Positions 52,159-64,000 of a stretch of DNA of 64,000 bases are shown here, piece after piece. The notes beneath the pieces were generated by a model that was not told where the DNA came from, searched no databases, and saw only the letters and a program-made list of their open reading frames with translations. Source of the stretch: Rhodamnia argentea. Its lineage: Eukaryota > Streptophyta > Magnoliopsida > Myrtales > Myrtaceae. The stretch is taken from assembly GCF_020921035.1 (NCBI RefSeq), contig NC_063154.1:62001-126000 (forward strand). The letters run 5' to 3'. The number at the start of each line of letters is the position of its first letter. Within the stretch, counting starts at the first letter, position 1. The translations under genes were made by a program, and so were the position numbers.

Positions 52159-53285
52159 CCTGTAACAGACTTGAACACATTTTTCCGCCTTTCTAGGGAG
52201 CTAGTTGCTCCTTTTTTTTCTTTTTTTTTTTTTTTTCTATTAACTTCAAGTGCTTCGCCTTGGGCTGCAAGAAGTCATTGATTTTGACTAATTTGTCTTA
52301 GACAACTCATTTGTTCCGACACATCACATGGATGTAATTTGACTGACCAAGTCGGACGCTCTTGCATCATGTTAATCAAGCACATCTGACCATTCTTATA
52401 ACATTTTAGTGCTTCGGTCTCATGTCTTTTTCCTTCTGTAAGACTTTTAATTGGTGACCTTGCAGAAATCTGTTAATGTTCAAATATTAATGAGGACTCG
52501 AGGAGTCCTCAAAATAGATAAAGGGGCGGCGAAGCTTACATGGTACGCACTCAAGTGAGGCTTGGTTGTTGGCGGTTCGCGCTCTTGACCACGCATCTGA
52601 TTTTTAAACACAAGAGATTGTGCTAATATTATTAATTCTTGTACGATTTTCTTGGCCACGGCAGATCAATTGGTCAATGAAAATACCCAATTCCCTTTGA
52701 ATGAAGTAGATGGAACAGAGTAGTCGCAAGCAACACAATTAGCGTTGTGCTAATATATTAACTTTCTTCGATTTCTTAGGCACTGCAAATCTCGTTAGTC
52801 AACTGAGATACCCACTTCACTTTGAATAGAGTAAGATAGAACAGAGCAGTCGCAGGCGTTCTGTTGGGTTCTGTGGTAAAAAAAATTGAAGAGAGCATAA
52901 GTCAGAGTTGCAACTAGGTACCCTCCAGGTACTAGTATTCCCATGTTCATGTCCTTTTGCATAGGGCTGCCCATCTGATGGTCTTCATCCTGTTTCCTCA
53001 TGACGTAGCTAGGTGCTTATGTGGTCGTCCCGAAGAAAGGATTCTCAAATAACAATGAACGACTTATAAATACGATGTGGAGTTTTACTTAAAAGTTGCA
53101 GTTTGGGTACAATCCAACTGTGGCAATTCCGATTTCCAAACAGACTGGAAGATGAACAGTAGAAAGAAAAACAGTCGACCCTGGGAACAAACACCGGTTG
53201 AAGCTGCACCTGCAGGGGTTGTCATCCGGAGAGCTTGGTGGGAAAGAAGGAAAGAAGAGAATGAGGGGAAGATGGTTGTGGTCAG
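52159..53285. other. Intergenic
   Basis: No gene is recognised. It includes a T run (52211-52236) and two similar phrases, at about 52655-52730 and 52775-52850 (gtcaatgaaaatacccaatt... and gtcaactgagatacccactt...), that look like an old tandem duplication of about 120 bases. The part next to 53286 should be the 3' region of the minus-strand small gene. Confidence 0.45.
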
Positions 53286-53477
53286 CTACAACCGGGAGAG
53301 AGATGAGTTAACGGGGAAGTAGGACACGACAATCGGAGCTGCCGCGGCCTTCGATTTGCTATTGACTTTGGATGGGGGCGGGAGTTTGTCGGAGGCACGG
53401 TCATTCACCCTGGCTGAGGAGGAGGAGGAAGAAGGCATGAACTTGAAGCAACTGAAAAAAGCACGAAACGAAGGCAT
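53286..53477 (-). CDS. Small Ser/Ala-rich protein of unknown function
   Basis: Minus-strand frame of 63 codons plus stop from ATG at 53477; a second ATG at 53438 would give 50 residues beginning MPSSSSSSARVNDRASDK. The C-terminus is the distinctive part: AAAAPIVVSYFPVNSSLSRL, where the aromatic and hydrophobic residues after a low-complexity region look like a short conserved motif. A TATA box (tataaata on the minus strand, + coordinates 53579-53586) lies about 100 bases upstream of the ATG, followed by a CA-rich leader typical of plant genes. The GC content is higher than in the surrounding intergenic DNA. I do not recognise the family. An opposite-strand frame crosses the same region but lacks a start and a promoter. 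Confidence 0.5.
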   Translation of the reverse strand: MPSFRAFFSCFKFMPSSSSSSARVNDRASDKLPPPSKVNSKSKAAAAPIVVSYFPVNSSLSRL

Positions 53478-53578
53478 TTGGGAAGGCACGAGCCTCTACT
53501 TTGACGGGTAAGTGAAGCGAGGAAGATAGATTTGGGTTTTGCACTTTGTTGAGTCAATTCACATCAGAGAAAGGGTGT

Positions 53579-53586
53579 TATTTATA
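53579..53586 (-). promoter_or_regulatory. TATA box of the small minus-strand gene
   Basis: Reads TATAAATA on the minus strand, about 100 bases upstream of the first ATG, with a pyrimidine/CA-rich leader (aaacccaaatctatcttcc) between. Spacing and sequence suit a plant core promoter. Confidence 0.5.
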
Positions 53587-53977
53587 AGTGAGAGACGAAG
53601 CAGAGTACGAATGATCCCCCACTGAAGCTTGCCGAGCACGGCTAAGAATACCGCTTGTATTATTCAAAACCGTTCCCTTTTGCCAATTCTTCCCACCATT
53701 TTCTTTTTCGACTCCTCTTCTTCTTCTTTCTTAAAAAAAAGGGCACGTGATTGGATTCCTGTGCTAATGTTGGGCCGTAACTTTACAGGCCAATGGGGAA
53801 GGCCCATGAGCAGGCCACATGTATTGGGGGAAAATACGTCCGAAAAATGGTTCCTTTTATCCTAATTTATCCTCACCTTGCCTGTATGTTCCCCCCGCCC
53901 CTGAAACTGAACCGCGAAACCCTCTCAGTCCTCTCTCTCGCTCTCTCCTTCGAAGAAGGAAGAAGAAGAAGAAGAAG

Positions 53978-55548
53978 ATGCCGCTGAAGGTGTTGGATGC
54001 GACGGTGTCGAGCTTCGACACGGTGTTTGACAAGTTCAGATCGGAAGCCCCCACCCACAGCACCAACCTCATCCTCTTCTTGGCTGACACGGACCCTTCC
54101 ACTTCTCTCAGCTGGTGCCCTGGTTGCCTCTCCCTCTCTCATGCTTATCATTGTCGCATCTCTGATTCCTCCCCGATTCACCTGCTACTTTCTCTCTCAG
54201 TCTCTTCCTAGGATTATAATTTAGTTTAAAGATGAGACCCATGGGATATTCCCGCAAATGCTGATGTAGTTGCAAGAGGCTCGATCAATCACATAGTAAA
54301 GTGTCTATGTTCCGTGGGTTATATTGTTCATGGACTCTGGTACCGATACCACCTTACCTTGTGTTGTATGTTTCAAGTTCATCGCGCGATTCAGATTTCA
54401 AAAGCTCCATAAGTTTTTCCGTTGATGCTTGTCCTTGTGGGTAGATATTGTGTTGCTTTTTGTTGTGAGAATAGCCTTCTTTTGCCACGCATCTGCGGCT
54501 GCATTTGCGTCACTGCAATTACTTGATACTTCAACCCTGCTTCACTACTGTCCCACTTCTCTTGCTCGTTTAGTTAGTGGCTAATCCAGGATCAAACCTC
54601 ATTCCTACTTTTCACTTGTCCACCTGCCGTGTCACTAAGCCTGCTGGCCGGGGGCAGCCGTGTAGCTGATTTAGTTATTTTGTTATTGAGGAATTCATCA
54701 AAAGGTCCCCACTTCTAATGTCTTCAAATTAGGCCTACCACCTATGTAATAGCTGGTCGAGATAAGTCCACCGCCTTTTTGGCACGTTTAAAGAGAGGGT
54801 AACAGTTTGTCGTGAAGGAGATCTACTTTGTGAAGTTTCTACGGTATTATCCAGTATCCTTAAGGCCATCTTCAACTACACTCAGATGTTCCAAGAAACT
54901 AACCGCTAGTTCTGAAGTGCAAAGCAGCAGTTTAGATGCCCAGTCCCCGGTTTTTTGGTGGACTCTTTCTGTGTTGTAATATGGTGCTTTGATAAGTCTG
55001 ATGGATTGAGCGAACTCGTTCTGGGACATCCTTACCCTGGCTCATAGTCGGTCTCCTTAGTGAATCCAATGTGTAGACTAGGATGTCAAAACTTCCTAGG
55101 GATATACAGTAAAGCCAACATTAGCTCTGTAGGATGCCTGTCCCTGGTATTGAACGAACCAGGGATAGGGGTGTAACCTACCAAAATGTAAACAACAGGG
55201 ATAGGCATACTATTTTGACCACCAAATTGAAAGGGTCTGCGTCTTTGTGGCATATTTGTCATCTTCCCCATTCTCACTCCTTTTGTGTTTTCAGATTGTG
55301 TGAGAGCTGAACCTGTGATCTTCAAAAAACTGGAAGGACCATCGGATAATGTAGCACTTCTGCGAGCTTATGTTGGAGACAGACCTACTTGGAGGAATCC
55401 CCTACACCCGTGGAGGGTAGACCCCAGGTTCAAGCTTACTGGAGTTCCGACGCTGATGCTGTGGGAGGATGATGTGGTCAAAGGTCGACTTGAAGACCAC
55501 GAAGCTCACGTCGAGCGCAAAATAGATGGCCTTGTTGCTGGGAAATGA
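53978..55548 (+). CDS. Thioredoxin-like protein Clot (TRP14-type)
   Basis: Two exons, 53978-54122 and 55295-55548, joined in phase 1, give 399 bases (132 residues plus stop). Length and text match plant Clot proteins of about 130 residues. The thioredoxin-like active site WCPDC (residues 46-50) is split by the intron: exon 1 ends in WCP plus one base and exon 2 starts with the rest of Asp and Cys. Downstream, VGDRPTWRNPLHPWRVDPRF and LTGVPTLMLWEDD (with the cis-proline TGVPT) are family signatures. The protein is a soluble cytosolic disulfide reductase of the TXNDC17 type, reducing small disulfides or peroxiredoxin-linked partners. It is divergent from the small minus-strand gene with about 500 bases between the starts. 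Confidence 0.95.
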
Positions 55549-56289
55549 GCTTTCATGCTTTAATATTTACTGAATAGGTTTCGTACCTATCAAAAGCATT
55601 TCTTTCAATAATTGGTGCTTAATGCTGCATCATTGTGTTGCTATTGAGTTGTCCCTAGCATGATGCTCCTTGATGGGTTTCACTTGAAAGTCTGTCTGAA
55701 GTAACTGAATGAATTGCGCCAAACTTACTCCCTGTAATTCTCTGCTATTATTGAGCAGGCACCTAGTCTTACTCGAATAGATCCGTGACGTCCGACTGAT
55801 GTGTATGGGGTATCTGATCAGTGCTGCAAATTACTAGGGGCAACGAAGCAGATTTGTGGTTGTTAAGGCTTCGGTAGATTGTGATTGGGGATATGTGCTA
55901 AGTGATGAAAGGATTTTCAGAAATTTTGGGCCCATATGGATTTCAGAATGTTCGTTTCTTGGGATGGAGAGCATGTTTTTGATGTTGAACTTGTATGAGA
56001 AGAACTCAGTTGTTCAATCGAATCCTTCGGTTTTAGCTTTCATCAAAGGTGGGCAGGGGGCGCGCTTTAAGATCCGTTTCGGTGGGCTGACCACGATTAT
56101 CTAATCGTTACATTTTCTATGCAAAATCGATGGACTCTGGGCGGGCCAAGATTCTAGGGGGGACCTAAAAGGTCCATGCTCCAAGCCTCCAAGCCAGGCC
56201 CGAATGGTCGAGATTTATGACCTGGGCTAAAATTCTTTTAGTCATGTTTGTCGTATTTATGTAGCATTTTATATCCATAAAAGTGATGA
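55549..56289. other. Clot 3' flank
   Basis: 3' untranslated region and intergenic DNA. The open frame 55856-56104 has no family resemblance and no start context. Confidence 0.55.
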
Positions 56290-56870
56290 AAATTTTCAAA
56301 TAAAAGCCCACGGTATCGCCATTTTCTCGAATGAGAACCTACAATGGATGTTATGCTAAATAAATGCCTTGAGTGGTCATATCAGTTTCAAAAAAGGATA
56401 TGGCCTCATCGGCCAAAAAATATTCTCGTTCTTTACTTTTTTGAATTATTTCCTTTTTTTTTTTTTTTTCCTTTTCCCTCTTCCCTCCATCGGCCTCAAG
56501 CGATGGCCGCCCTAGGTTGGTGAGACCAAGTAAGGGCGAGGGCGACCCTTGCTCGATGTTGATGTGGGCGGTTCTCGCTTGCCCGGGAGAGGGTGGCCCT
56601 CACTTGAGGCCGGACGATGGCGAGGGGAGGGAAAAAGAAAAAAGAAAAAAGGAAATTAAAAAGTGAATATATATATATACTTAGAAAATTTTTACTAAAA
56701 TACCCCTTCTTTGACGACCGGAATAGTCGTATGCTCATTGGCGTGCTAAAAGTCTTTTTATTTGAGATGATTTGGCCACTTTAAGTTATTGTTTAAAACT
56801 ATGTTCATTTTAGAGGTCTTGTTTGAGAAAATGACGACGCTTGGGGTCATTATTTTAAATTTTCCCTAAA
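56290..56870. mobile_element. Non-autonomous TIR DNA transposon (MITE-like), copy 2
   Basis: Same family as the element at 21500-22445. The left end reads gaaaattttcaaataaaagc, then cattttctcgaatgagaacc, then gtttcaaaaaaggatatggc; the right end in reverse complement gives gggaaaatttaaaataatga, then cattttctcaaacaagacct, then agtggccaaatcatctcaaa. The core is GC-rich (56480-56630) and surrounded by T and A runs, with no transposase. End points are approximate and no convincing target duplication was seen. Confidence 0.7.
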
Positions 56871-57201
56871 AAGAATAGATATTCTAAAATGATTTACTTT
56901 GAGTTGACAAAAAGTTAATTTTTTGGCCGAGACTTAGCTCATCATGTTATTATATCCAGGTCTGTTTGATAATAATTCTATTTTTGGGAACCATTTTTGA
57001 GAAAAAAATGATTTTTTCTAATGCCTTTAAAAGCCTGAGGTTCCATATTTCTTTCGGTGTTAGTGGTTTTTTTTTTAGTCCAAGGTGTTAGTGTTAGTGG
57101 TTTTAAGGGGTGAAGCTGAAGATTAAAAAAAAAATGAACGGCTGAGATTAAGATGGACATAATCCAACGGTGGAAAAGTTGGTAGAGCAGCAGAACGGAG
57201 C

Positions 57202-57209
57202 TAGGGTTT
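57202..57209 (-). promoter_or_regulatory. Telo-box upstream of eL6 gene
   Basis: AAACCCTA on the minus strand (taggguut-type text ctagggtttt on the plus strand), about 100 bases before the eL6 start. Telo-boxes close to the start are characteristic of plant ribosomal protein genes and cooperate with other promoter elements in dividing cells. Confidence 0.6.
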
Positions 57210-57311
57210 TGAGTATTGCCTGGCCATACTTAAGCGAAGCGAACCCTCATTTATTCCCTTGTTGCAGCCTCAGCGAGCGAAAGAGAGAGACTGCGGGGGG
57301 AGAGATCAGAA

Positions 57312-58645
<1,334 letters not shown>

Positions 58646-59994
58646 ACATTGTTAACTGTTTTTGGTTTCCTGACTTTCTATATTTACCTCTCCAAATTTT
58701 GAGTTGGATCGGAAGATGTGACTGCTTTAAGATTACCGATTGCAGTAGGCATCTCAATGTTATGTAGTTAAAATTTGGTTGGATGGATTCTTGCTTTCCG
58801 TCTTTTCCTCCAAATGCAGAAATTTTGATGGGCTATGCGGTGCTCATTTTCATGCCTAACTGCAGAGATTCGATGAAAACCGGGCATTTCATTCTTGGAT
58901 TTGGGGACTTGAGTGTGGAGTCCAGACTCCGGTGTTGTTTGCTTGCCTTAGCACTTGAGGACTTGTGACTATCTACAGTCACTTTGATTAAATTGGGGTA
59001 ATATCAGGATTTGTTTGTTGCTGAGATAGCAAAATGCCTATCCTTGGTTGTTGTTTCGAAGGATGGCCAAACAAAGGAGGGGAGCTTCTTTTGTCTATTG
59101 CGATGCAATCTTCCATCACCAAACATGTTCCGCTTTGCTTTTTTCTATATGTTGAAATCGCCATGTGCTAGAAGACATTGCCCCGTATACATCCATGTGT
59201 CGATTTTCATTGTTTTGACAACCGAAGGAAAGTAAAAGTACGTTGCCCTGTTCCGGTTCAATTTTAAGGCAGGTTAGCATCCGAAATGCATTCAATAATC
59301 TACTCTTCTTTTCAAGAATGAAGATGGACAATCATAAGATTTTCTTCTTCTTTTTTCTTTCCTTTCTTCACTAATTTTCGACTTCGAAAGAATGATATTT
59401 TAATTATTTTATGAATCTCACCCTCATTAGAATGAAAGTGAAAATGCACAAAATTGCCCGGATCGTAAATGCCAATTTAAAGCAAAAACGATTTCTGGAC
59501 ATTAAAGCACACTTCTTCAGCATTATTTGTATCGATATATGTCAGCAAACTTAGTTTTGTACAAATAAAAGGACTTAATTGAATAAATTAACATGGTAGA
59601 GAATTGATTGGAATAAGCGTACGAGGTTTATTACCAAAAAGTAGGGTTTTTCCCTAAATACTAAACAAGGGCTTCTCTTTCGAACCCCAAAAAAAAAAAA
59701 AAAAAACAAAGGGCTTCTTGAAAATTCTGTCGCCGCGAACCCAGAGAAGCCCCTCCCTCTCCAGTCGTCTCTCTCTCATATAAAACCCATTCGTCAATTT
59801 CTCTGTCTCTCCCTCTCCGTGCGTGCGCTTGAGGCGGGAGGACTAGAACCTTCCAGTCCCCCGTGGGTTAATTTAGGGTTTTTGCGGGGTTTTAGCATCA
59901 GGCGCTCCCTGTTGTGTTGTGTTGGGCACCACCCAAAGTTCCTTCCTTGCGAGCTTCCGGCGTCCCCGGGAAACTCCAGCACGCTCCCCAAATA
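58646..59994. promoter_or_regulatory. Intergenic, eL6 3' flank and DnaJ promoter
   Basis: The left part is the eL6 3' untranslated region. The right part is the DnaJ promoter and leader, with an A run (59690-59706), CT-rich leader sequence (ctctctcatataaaaccc near 59770, which includes a TATA-like atataaaa) and a telo-box-like tagggttt at 59874-59881. No gene is recognised; the frame 58783-59235 shows no family resemblance. Confidence 0.5.
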
Positions 59995-62900
59995 ATGGTT
60001 CGCTCTAATGGTGCCAAGCTCGTCCATTTGTTCGCTCGCCGTTCCCTCTCCTCAACCCTCTTCAATGACTTCCCTCCCTCCGTACGCTCTCTCCTTCCCA
60101 CTCCCGCGCGCTCTATCCTTCCTGTTCGAATTCAGCGTGCATATTCTCTTGTTTGTCCCTGCCGTTTGCAGATATTCAATTCGGTGTTCCGAGGTGATCC
60201 TAGGAGATTCGGAACTCGATCTTGGGTGGCCAATAGGATCTTTAGCGGTCATACGTCTCCCTCTAAAAATGGTACCTTTTTCTTCCCACATTTTGGCTTG
60301 TCCCTATTTTAGTCGCTCCTTTGTTTCCCTTTGTCATCTCTTTGGCGTTTTTGGTGATCCAGGCAATTTGAGGAGCTGTCTTCTATTGGGTGCTTCCAAT
60401 CCCAATTGGGGTTCTACAAGATCAATTCATGGCACCGGTAGCTGATTCTCATTTCCGAGTCTTTCCCTCATTACCTTGCTATCTTATTCGTGAATTGATG
60501 TGACGTTATGAAACTTTAATTTTTCATGAACAAGAGTCGTTATAATGTCATCCTTATAATCCTCCTTGAGCTTCTTTGCTTTATAGTGTCACCATCCTAT
60601 GTGCTTGGTTCTGTCTCCGTTATCTATCTCTGTTTAAGATCGTTTTTTTTTCCCTTTTGTCTGCTGAACCAGCAATTAGGTATGCCCCGGATTATTATGA
60701 AATACTTGGTGTAAACAAGGATGCAAGTCCTTCTGAAGTCAAGAAAGCATACTATGGGGTATTTTCATGTCCTTTTCTGTCTACCTTCTCATATCAATTT
60801 CTTCACCTCTTTGGTCTTTCTGGGGATATGGTTCGGTCTTTTTTTTCAAATGTATATTTTTTTCATGGATTCTTCTTTTGATATTTTCTACCGTTTTCTC
60901 CACTTTTCAATTAAGTAATTGTATCCTGTTTACTATTCGGCAGCTAGCAAAAAAGCTCCATCCAGATACTAACAAAAGTGACCCTGAGGCTGAAAAGAAA
61001 TTTCAAGAAGTTTCAAAAGCTTATGAGGTAAGTCTTTAAAATTTATCGACTGGCTGACAATGGATTATATTCATTCTTGCGAGGGGAATGATAAAATTTA
61101 TCTTGTTTGCAGGTTTTAAAAGATGAAGAGAAGCGACGGATCTATGACCAGGTGCTGGATATTGGAATGCTTTTAAGTTTGCTCGATAATATCTTGTTTG
61201 CTCCTCTTGTGTTAGAGAATTCGAACCCAAGTATTGACTTGTGGCCATTAATCTTCATCTCTCCCATTGTCATGTCCTTGCGTTCGGTTACTCTTTCATC
61301 TGTGGTTACAAAATAGTATCTGATTGAGATTTAAGCCGAAATTTGTAGCACGCTTGTGGAGTTGGAGAAATGGAAGCTGCTTCCATCATCATCCCTTTCT
61401 TTTAATTGGAATAGTGTGATAGTCATGTCTGAAAAATATCGTAATGGGTTTTTTTACGCTTATCTAAGAATGATAGAAAATGTTGTAAGTATTATTTTCA
61501 TTCAATACCATAGATGTGACTGACATCCTAGAGTGATAGAATTTGACCTCCTTTAGTTCATTTTCATGCATGCTCGTGGGCCTTCTGAAGACAAAAGTTG
61601 CTTTACTTAAATAGGTGTCTTGCTCATTTTGGATCCCTTGACCTTCTATGATGGAGTTCTTTATAGTCAGATAGGATTGAAACTGTCTCTGAAATGATTT
61701 GCTTCTCAAATTCTAAGTATGGCTGGTTGCATCTCCTTTTACAATTATAGCACCATATATTTGTGAACATCTGCATGAACAAAGAATTACCGTCTTACAG
61801 AAGGTCTCCTGTGACTGTAAGTTTGATCATCTACCTGTTTTCTTGATATACGCTAGATAGCATGCGTGAGTCCCGACCACATGCCTTTGAAATGAAAGTT
61901 GTTTATTCTCGTGGTTGCCTCCTGCTGAATTTTTTATTTGATCCCGTTTATTGGAGTTTCAAGGAAAAGATTCCATATTAATTGGAAAACTCATACTATT
62001 GTGAGCTTATTCTTGCTTAGTTGATCGTTGCATGTGCAAGGCTTATCTTCAACTTTAGCTTCTAGTTATGCTCTCTTCCTTATCTCCTTTGTGGCATCTG
62101 TTATACAGAATGAGTATGCATGATGGTGTGTTATAAATTTTCAGGTTGGCCATGAAGCTTTTGAACAGCAAGGGAATCCAGACTTTGATTCTGCATTTCG
62201 TGGATTTAATAATCCATTCGAGAGTATTTTCAATGAAGATGTAATAAATCTTCTTCTTAGTTGGCTGCATTTACATTTTTTTTTTCTTCTGAAATTTTAC
62301 AAGAGCTGATAGAGATGTCTTACTTGTTCTTTTGCGTGCTGAGCTGCCATTCTTCTAGCTTGGACATATACTGCTGAATTCAATTTTGCTGTCAACAAAT
62401 TAGCAGCCTCGTAGTGGAACTGGTGGAGGTTATTATGATTGTCAGTTAACTTCATGTACAAAGACGAATTGCATAAATGATGTACCTGGGGGATTCAGCC
62501 TATAATATTAATTGGATAAGGCATGTTTAAGTAGCTTACACCTGGCTATCACTCACTTTTGCCTCAAGGGTATCCAATTACTTTATGCATCTTCATTGTA
62601 TAGAAGAACTTTATTTTTTGTTAGGTGATACTTGGTTAGTGTACTCTTTGTCTTGTACATTGATTATAAATACTTCCAGTTGCTGAACTTTTTTTTTTTT
62701 TTTTTTTGAGATCTGGTTCTGCTCTGGACTGTCGAATTCTCTCTGTTGTGTAGACATTTTGCCTTCATTTTAACATTTATTTTTCAAGATATTTTTCTTT
62801 CCTGGAATTTAATGAATTCTTTTGCACATCTTTGGCGATCACTGGATGGAGAGCAGATATTCAGTATGTTTAAGCAAAGATTTGGTGGCCAGGATGTGAA

Positions 62901-63434
62901 GGTATGTTAAGTTTTATCTGTTACTGGTGCTCATCATGTGTGTTCATGTGTGAGAGTTTAACTTTGCATATAATTACGATTACATGTTTGCCCATAGGTT
63001 TCTGTTGAGCTGTCTTTCATGGAAGCTGTCCAGGGATGCACTAAAACAATTACATTTCAAGCCCCTTTAAATTGTCAAGCCTGTGGTACATGTTTCCTCT
63101 CAATTTGTCTGATGCTCTTATCCGCTTACTTAGACATTTTTTTTTTTGGCCCCAATAGAAATACTGTGTACAAATTACTAATCCCTGCTTTTACCTTCTG
63201 TGTTTTGGCAGGCGGAACAGGTGTACCTCCTGGGACAAAACCAGAAAATTGTAAACGCTGTGGAGGTGCAGGGGAGGTGCTTTCTTATGACAATATGATT
63301 GTCTAATTTAGATAGCAAAAAAATCTGATCAGCTAATGTATTCTTTTGCTTAATTGCAGACATACATGCAAAGGGGCATGTTTAGTATCCGTCAAACTTG
63401 TAGTCAGTGCGGAGGATCTGGAAAAACTGTATCG
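59995..63434 (+). CDS. GFA2: Mitochondrial DnaJ/Hsp40 of GFA2 type, partial at right edge
   Basis: Eleven exons lie inside the window: 59995-60081, 60172-60271, 60363-60437, 60673-60758, 60944-61027, 61113-61151, 62145-62240, 62857-62901, 62998-63085, 63212-63276 and 63360-63434. A twelfth may begin at 63997. The N-terminus [20 protein letters not shown] is Arg/Ser-rich, a probable mitochondrial presequence, and matches Arabidopsis GFA2. STRSIHGTG precedes the J domain ([20 protein letters not shown], then [18 protein letters not shown] with the HPD motif). A Gly/Phe-rich linker follows ([12 protein letters not shown]), then the zinc-finger region with [16 protein letters not shown] and CSQCGGSG, three of the four CxxCxGxG repeats. 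It is a class I J-protein that works with mitochondrial Hsp70; GFA2 is needed for polar nuclear fusion and synergid death in Arabidopsis. The client-binding C-terminus lies outside the window. Confidence 0.95.
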
Positions 63435-63996
63435 GTATGTGAATCTTCCTTATTCATGTACACATACTAAATCTTTTCGTAAATAGCCAAACTGCTGCTT
63501 CGCGCTACTAGAATTTGCTCGAAAGTATGTTTGAATTAGTTGCATGAATTGTATATTTACAGTATACTCTGGTGTTGTGGAGGAACTATTGGAAGACTAC
63601 TGGCCAGTGTTAAATATTGTGGCTTGCTGTTTTTATTTTAATCACCGACTTCTCTATATGTAATTATTGCGTTAAGAAACATATTAGACTAGTCCTCTTG
63701 CTTCCCTGGCAATTTTGTTCTAGGTTCAGTTATTCGTTTCAGAGTGGCTGTGCTTCACGCCTGCCAGCTCAACTTCCAGAATTTGACCTTATAGGTCTTT
63801 CTAGACAACAGTTTATGTATGCTTCATCACTTTCTTTTCCCTGTTTTTATACCCTTGAGGGTGCAACATTTAGAGATTGGAAGTGTCGTAGTTATACTAC
63901 ATGTATGAAGCATAGGGTCACATAGAAGAGGTGAACTGGGGAATGTGCATCGTGTATATTAAATGTCGTCCTGAACAGGACTGATTTATAATGCAG

Positions 63997-64000
63997 AGTT
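63997..64000 (+). CDS. GFA2: Possible start of DnaJ exon 12
   Basis: The last four bases follow ataatgcag, a good acceptor, and would continue the zinc-finger region in phase 0 after the TVS end of exon 11. Too little sequence remains to be sure. Confidence 0.3.

Noticed and set aside
53326-53511. Plus-strand frame ending LYFDG before a GTAAGTG donor
   Set aside because: It follows directly on a stop, lacks a start or acceptor, and overlaps the minus-strand small gene that has a TATA box.

Overview
The window is nuclear DNA of a flowering plant, almost certainly a eudicot. It carries multi-exon genes with short GT-AG introns and AT-rich intergenic DNA. The families are plant ones: DC1 zinc fingers, EMSY-LIKE, MYB-CC, GH1 beta-glucosidase, plant O-fucosyltransferase and HIR. 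Abundant GA/CT microsatellites and small non-autonomous DNA transposons add to this picture. I cannot name the species from sequence alone. No bacterial, organellar or CRISPR features are present.

Layout, left to right. An intronless DC1-domain protein (0.8-2.0 kb, +). A LIN37-like proline-rich protein (3.3-7.0 kb, -), divergent from a SANT/bromodomain protein (7.7-10.7 kb, +). A long EMSY-LIKE chromatin reader gene (11.9-20.7 kb, -) with a 4.5 kb intron that has taken up repeats. A terminal-inverted-repeat transposon (21.5-22.4 kb) lies between that gene and a divergent SRG1-like 2-oxoglutarate dioxygenase (22.7-24.4 kb, +). A MYB-CC (PHR1-like) transcription factor (24.9-26.7 kb, -). A complete 13-exon GH1 beta-glucosidase (29.4-32.9 kb, +). 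Then 33.4-40.2 kb is a graveyard: three degenerate tandem copies of a hypersensitive-induced-reaction (HIR, band-7) gene separated by a degenerate GATTC-type satellite, one of them interrupted, ending in a fragment of the last two beta-glucosidase exons. A gene-poor stretch (40.3-47.4 kb) holds a MITE with a clean target duplication and a fossil Copia-like LTR.

The right side is gene-dense and mostly housekeeping: a plant O-fucosyltransferase family protein (47.4-50.9 kb, +), a small hAT-like MITE (51.9 kb), a small unknown protein on the minus strand (53.3 kb) divergent from a Clot/TRP14 thioredoxin-like protein (54.0-55.5 kb, +), another TIR element (56.3-56.9 kb), ribosomal protein eL6 (57.3-58.6 kb, +), and a mitochondrial DnaJ of the GFA2 type (60.0 kb to beyond the right edge, +).

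The genes do not form a pathway. Three (LIN37-like, SANT/bromodomain, EMSY-LIKE) are probable chromatin factors that happen to be neighbours. The beta-glucosidase and HIR remnants look like a locus shaped by tandem duplication and decay. Exon junctions below were assigned by hand from splice signals, reading-frame continuity and protein family knowledge. In every gene the exon lengths add up to an intact frame. I found no evidence of a new multi-gene system. The most unusual items are the HIR/GH1 degenerate array, a GC-AG intron, a probable poison exon and a frame-preserving upstream exon in the EMSY-LIKE gene, and a frame-neutral intron 1 in the DnaJ gene.
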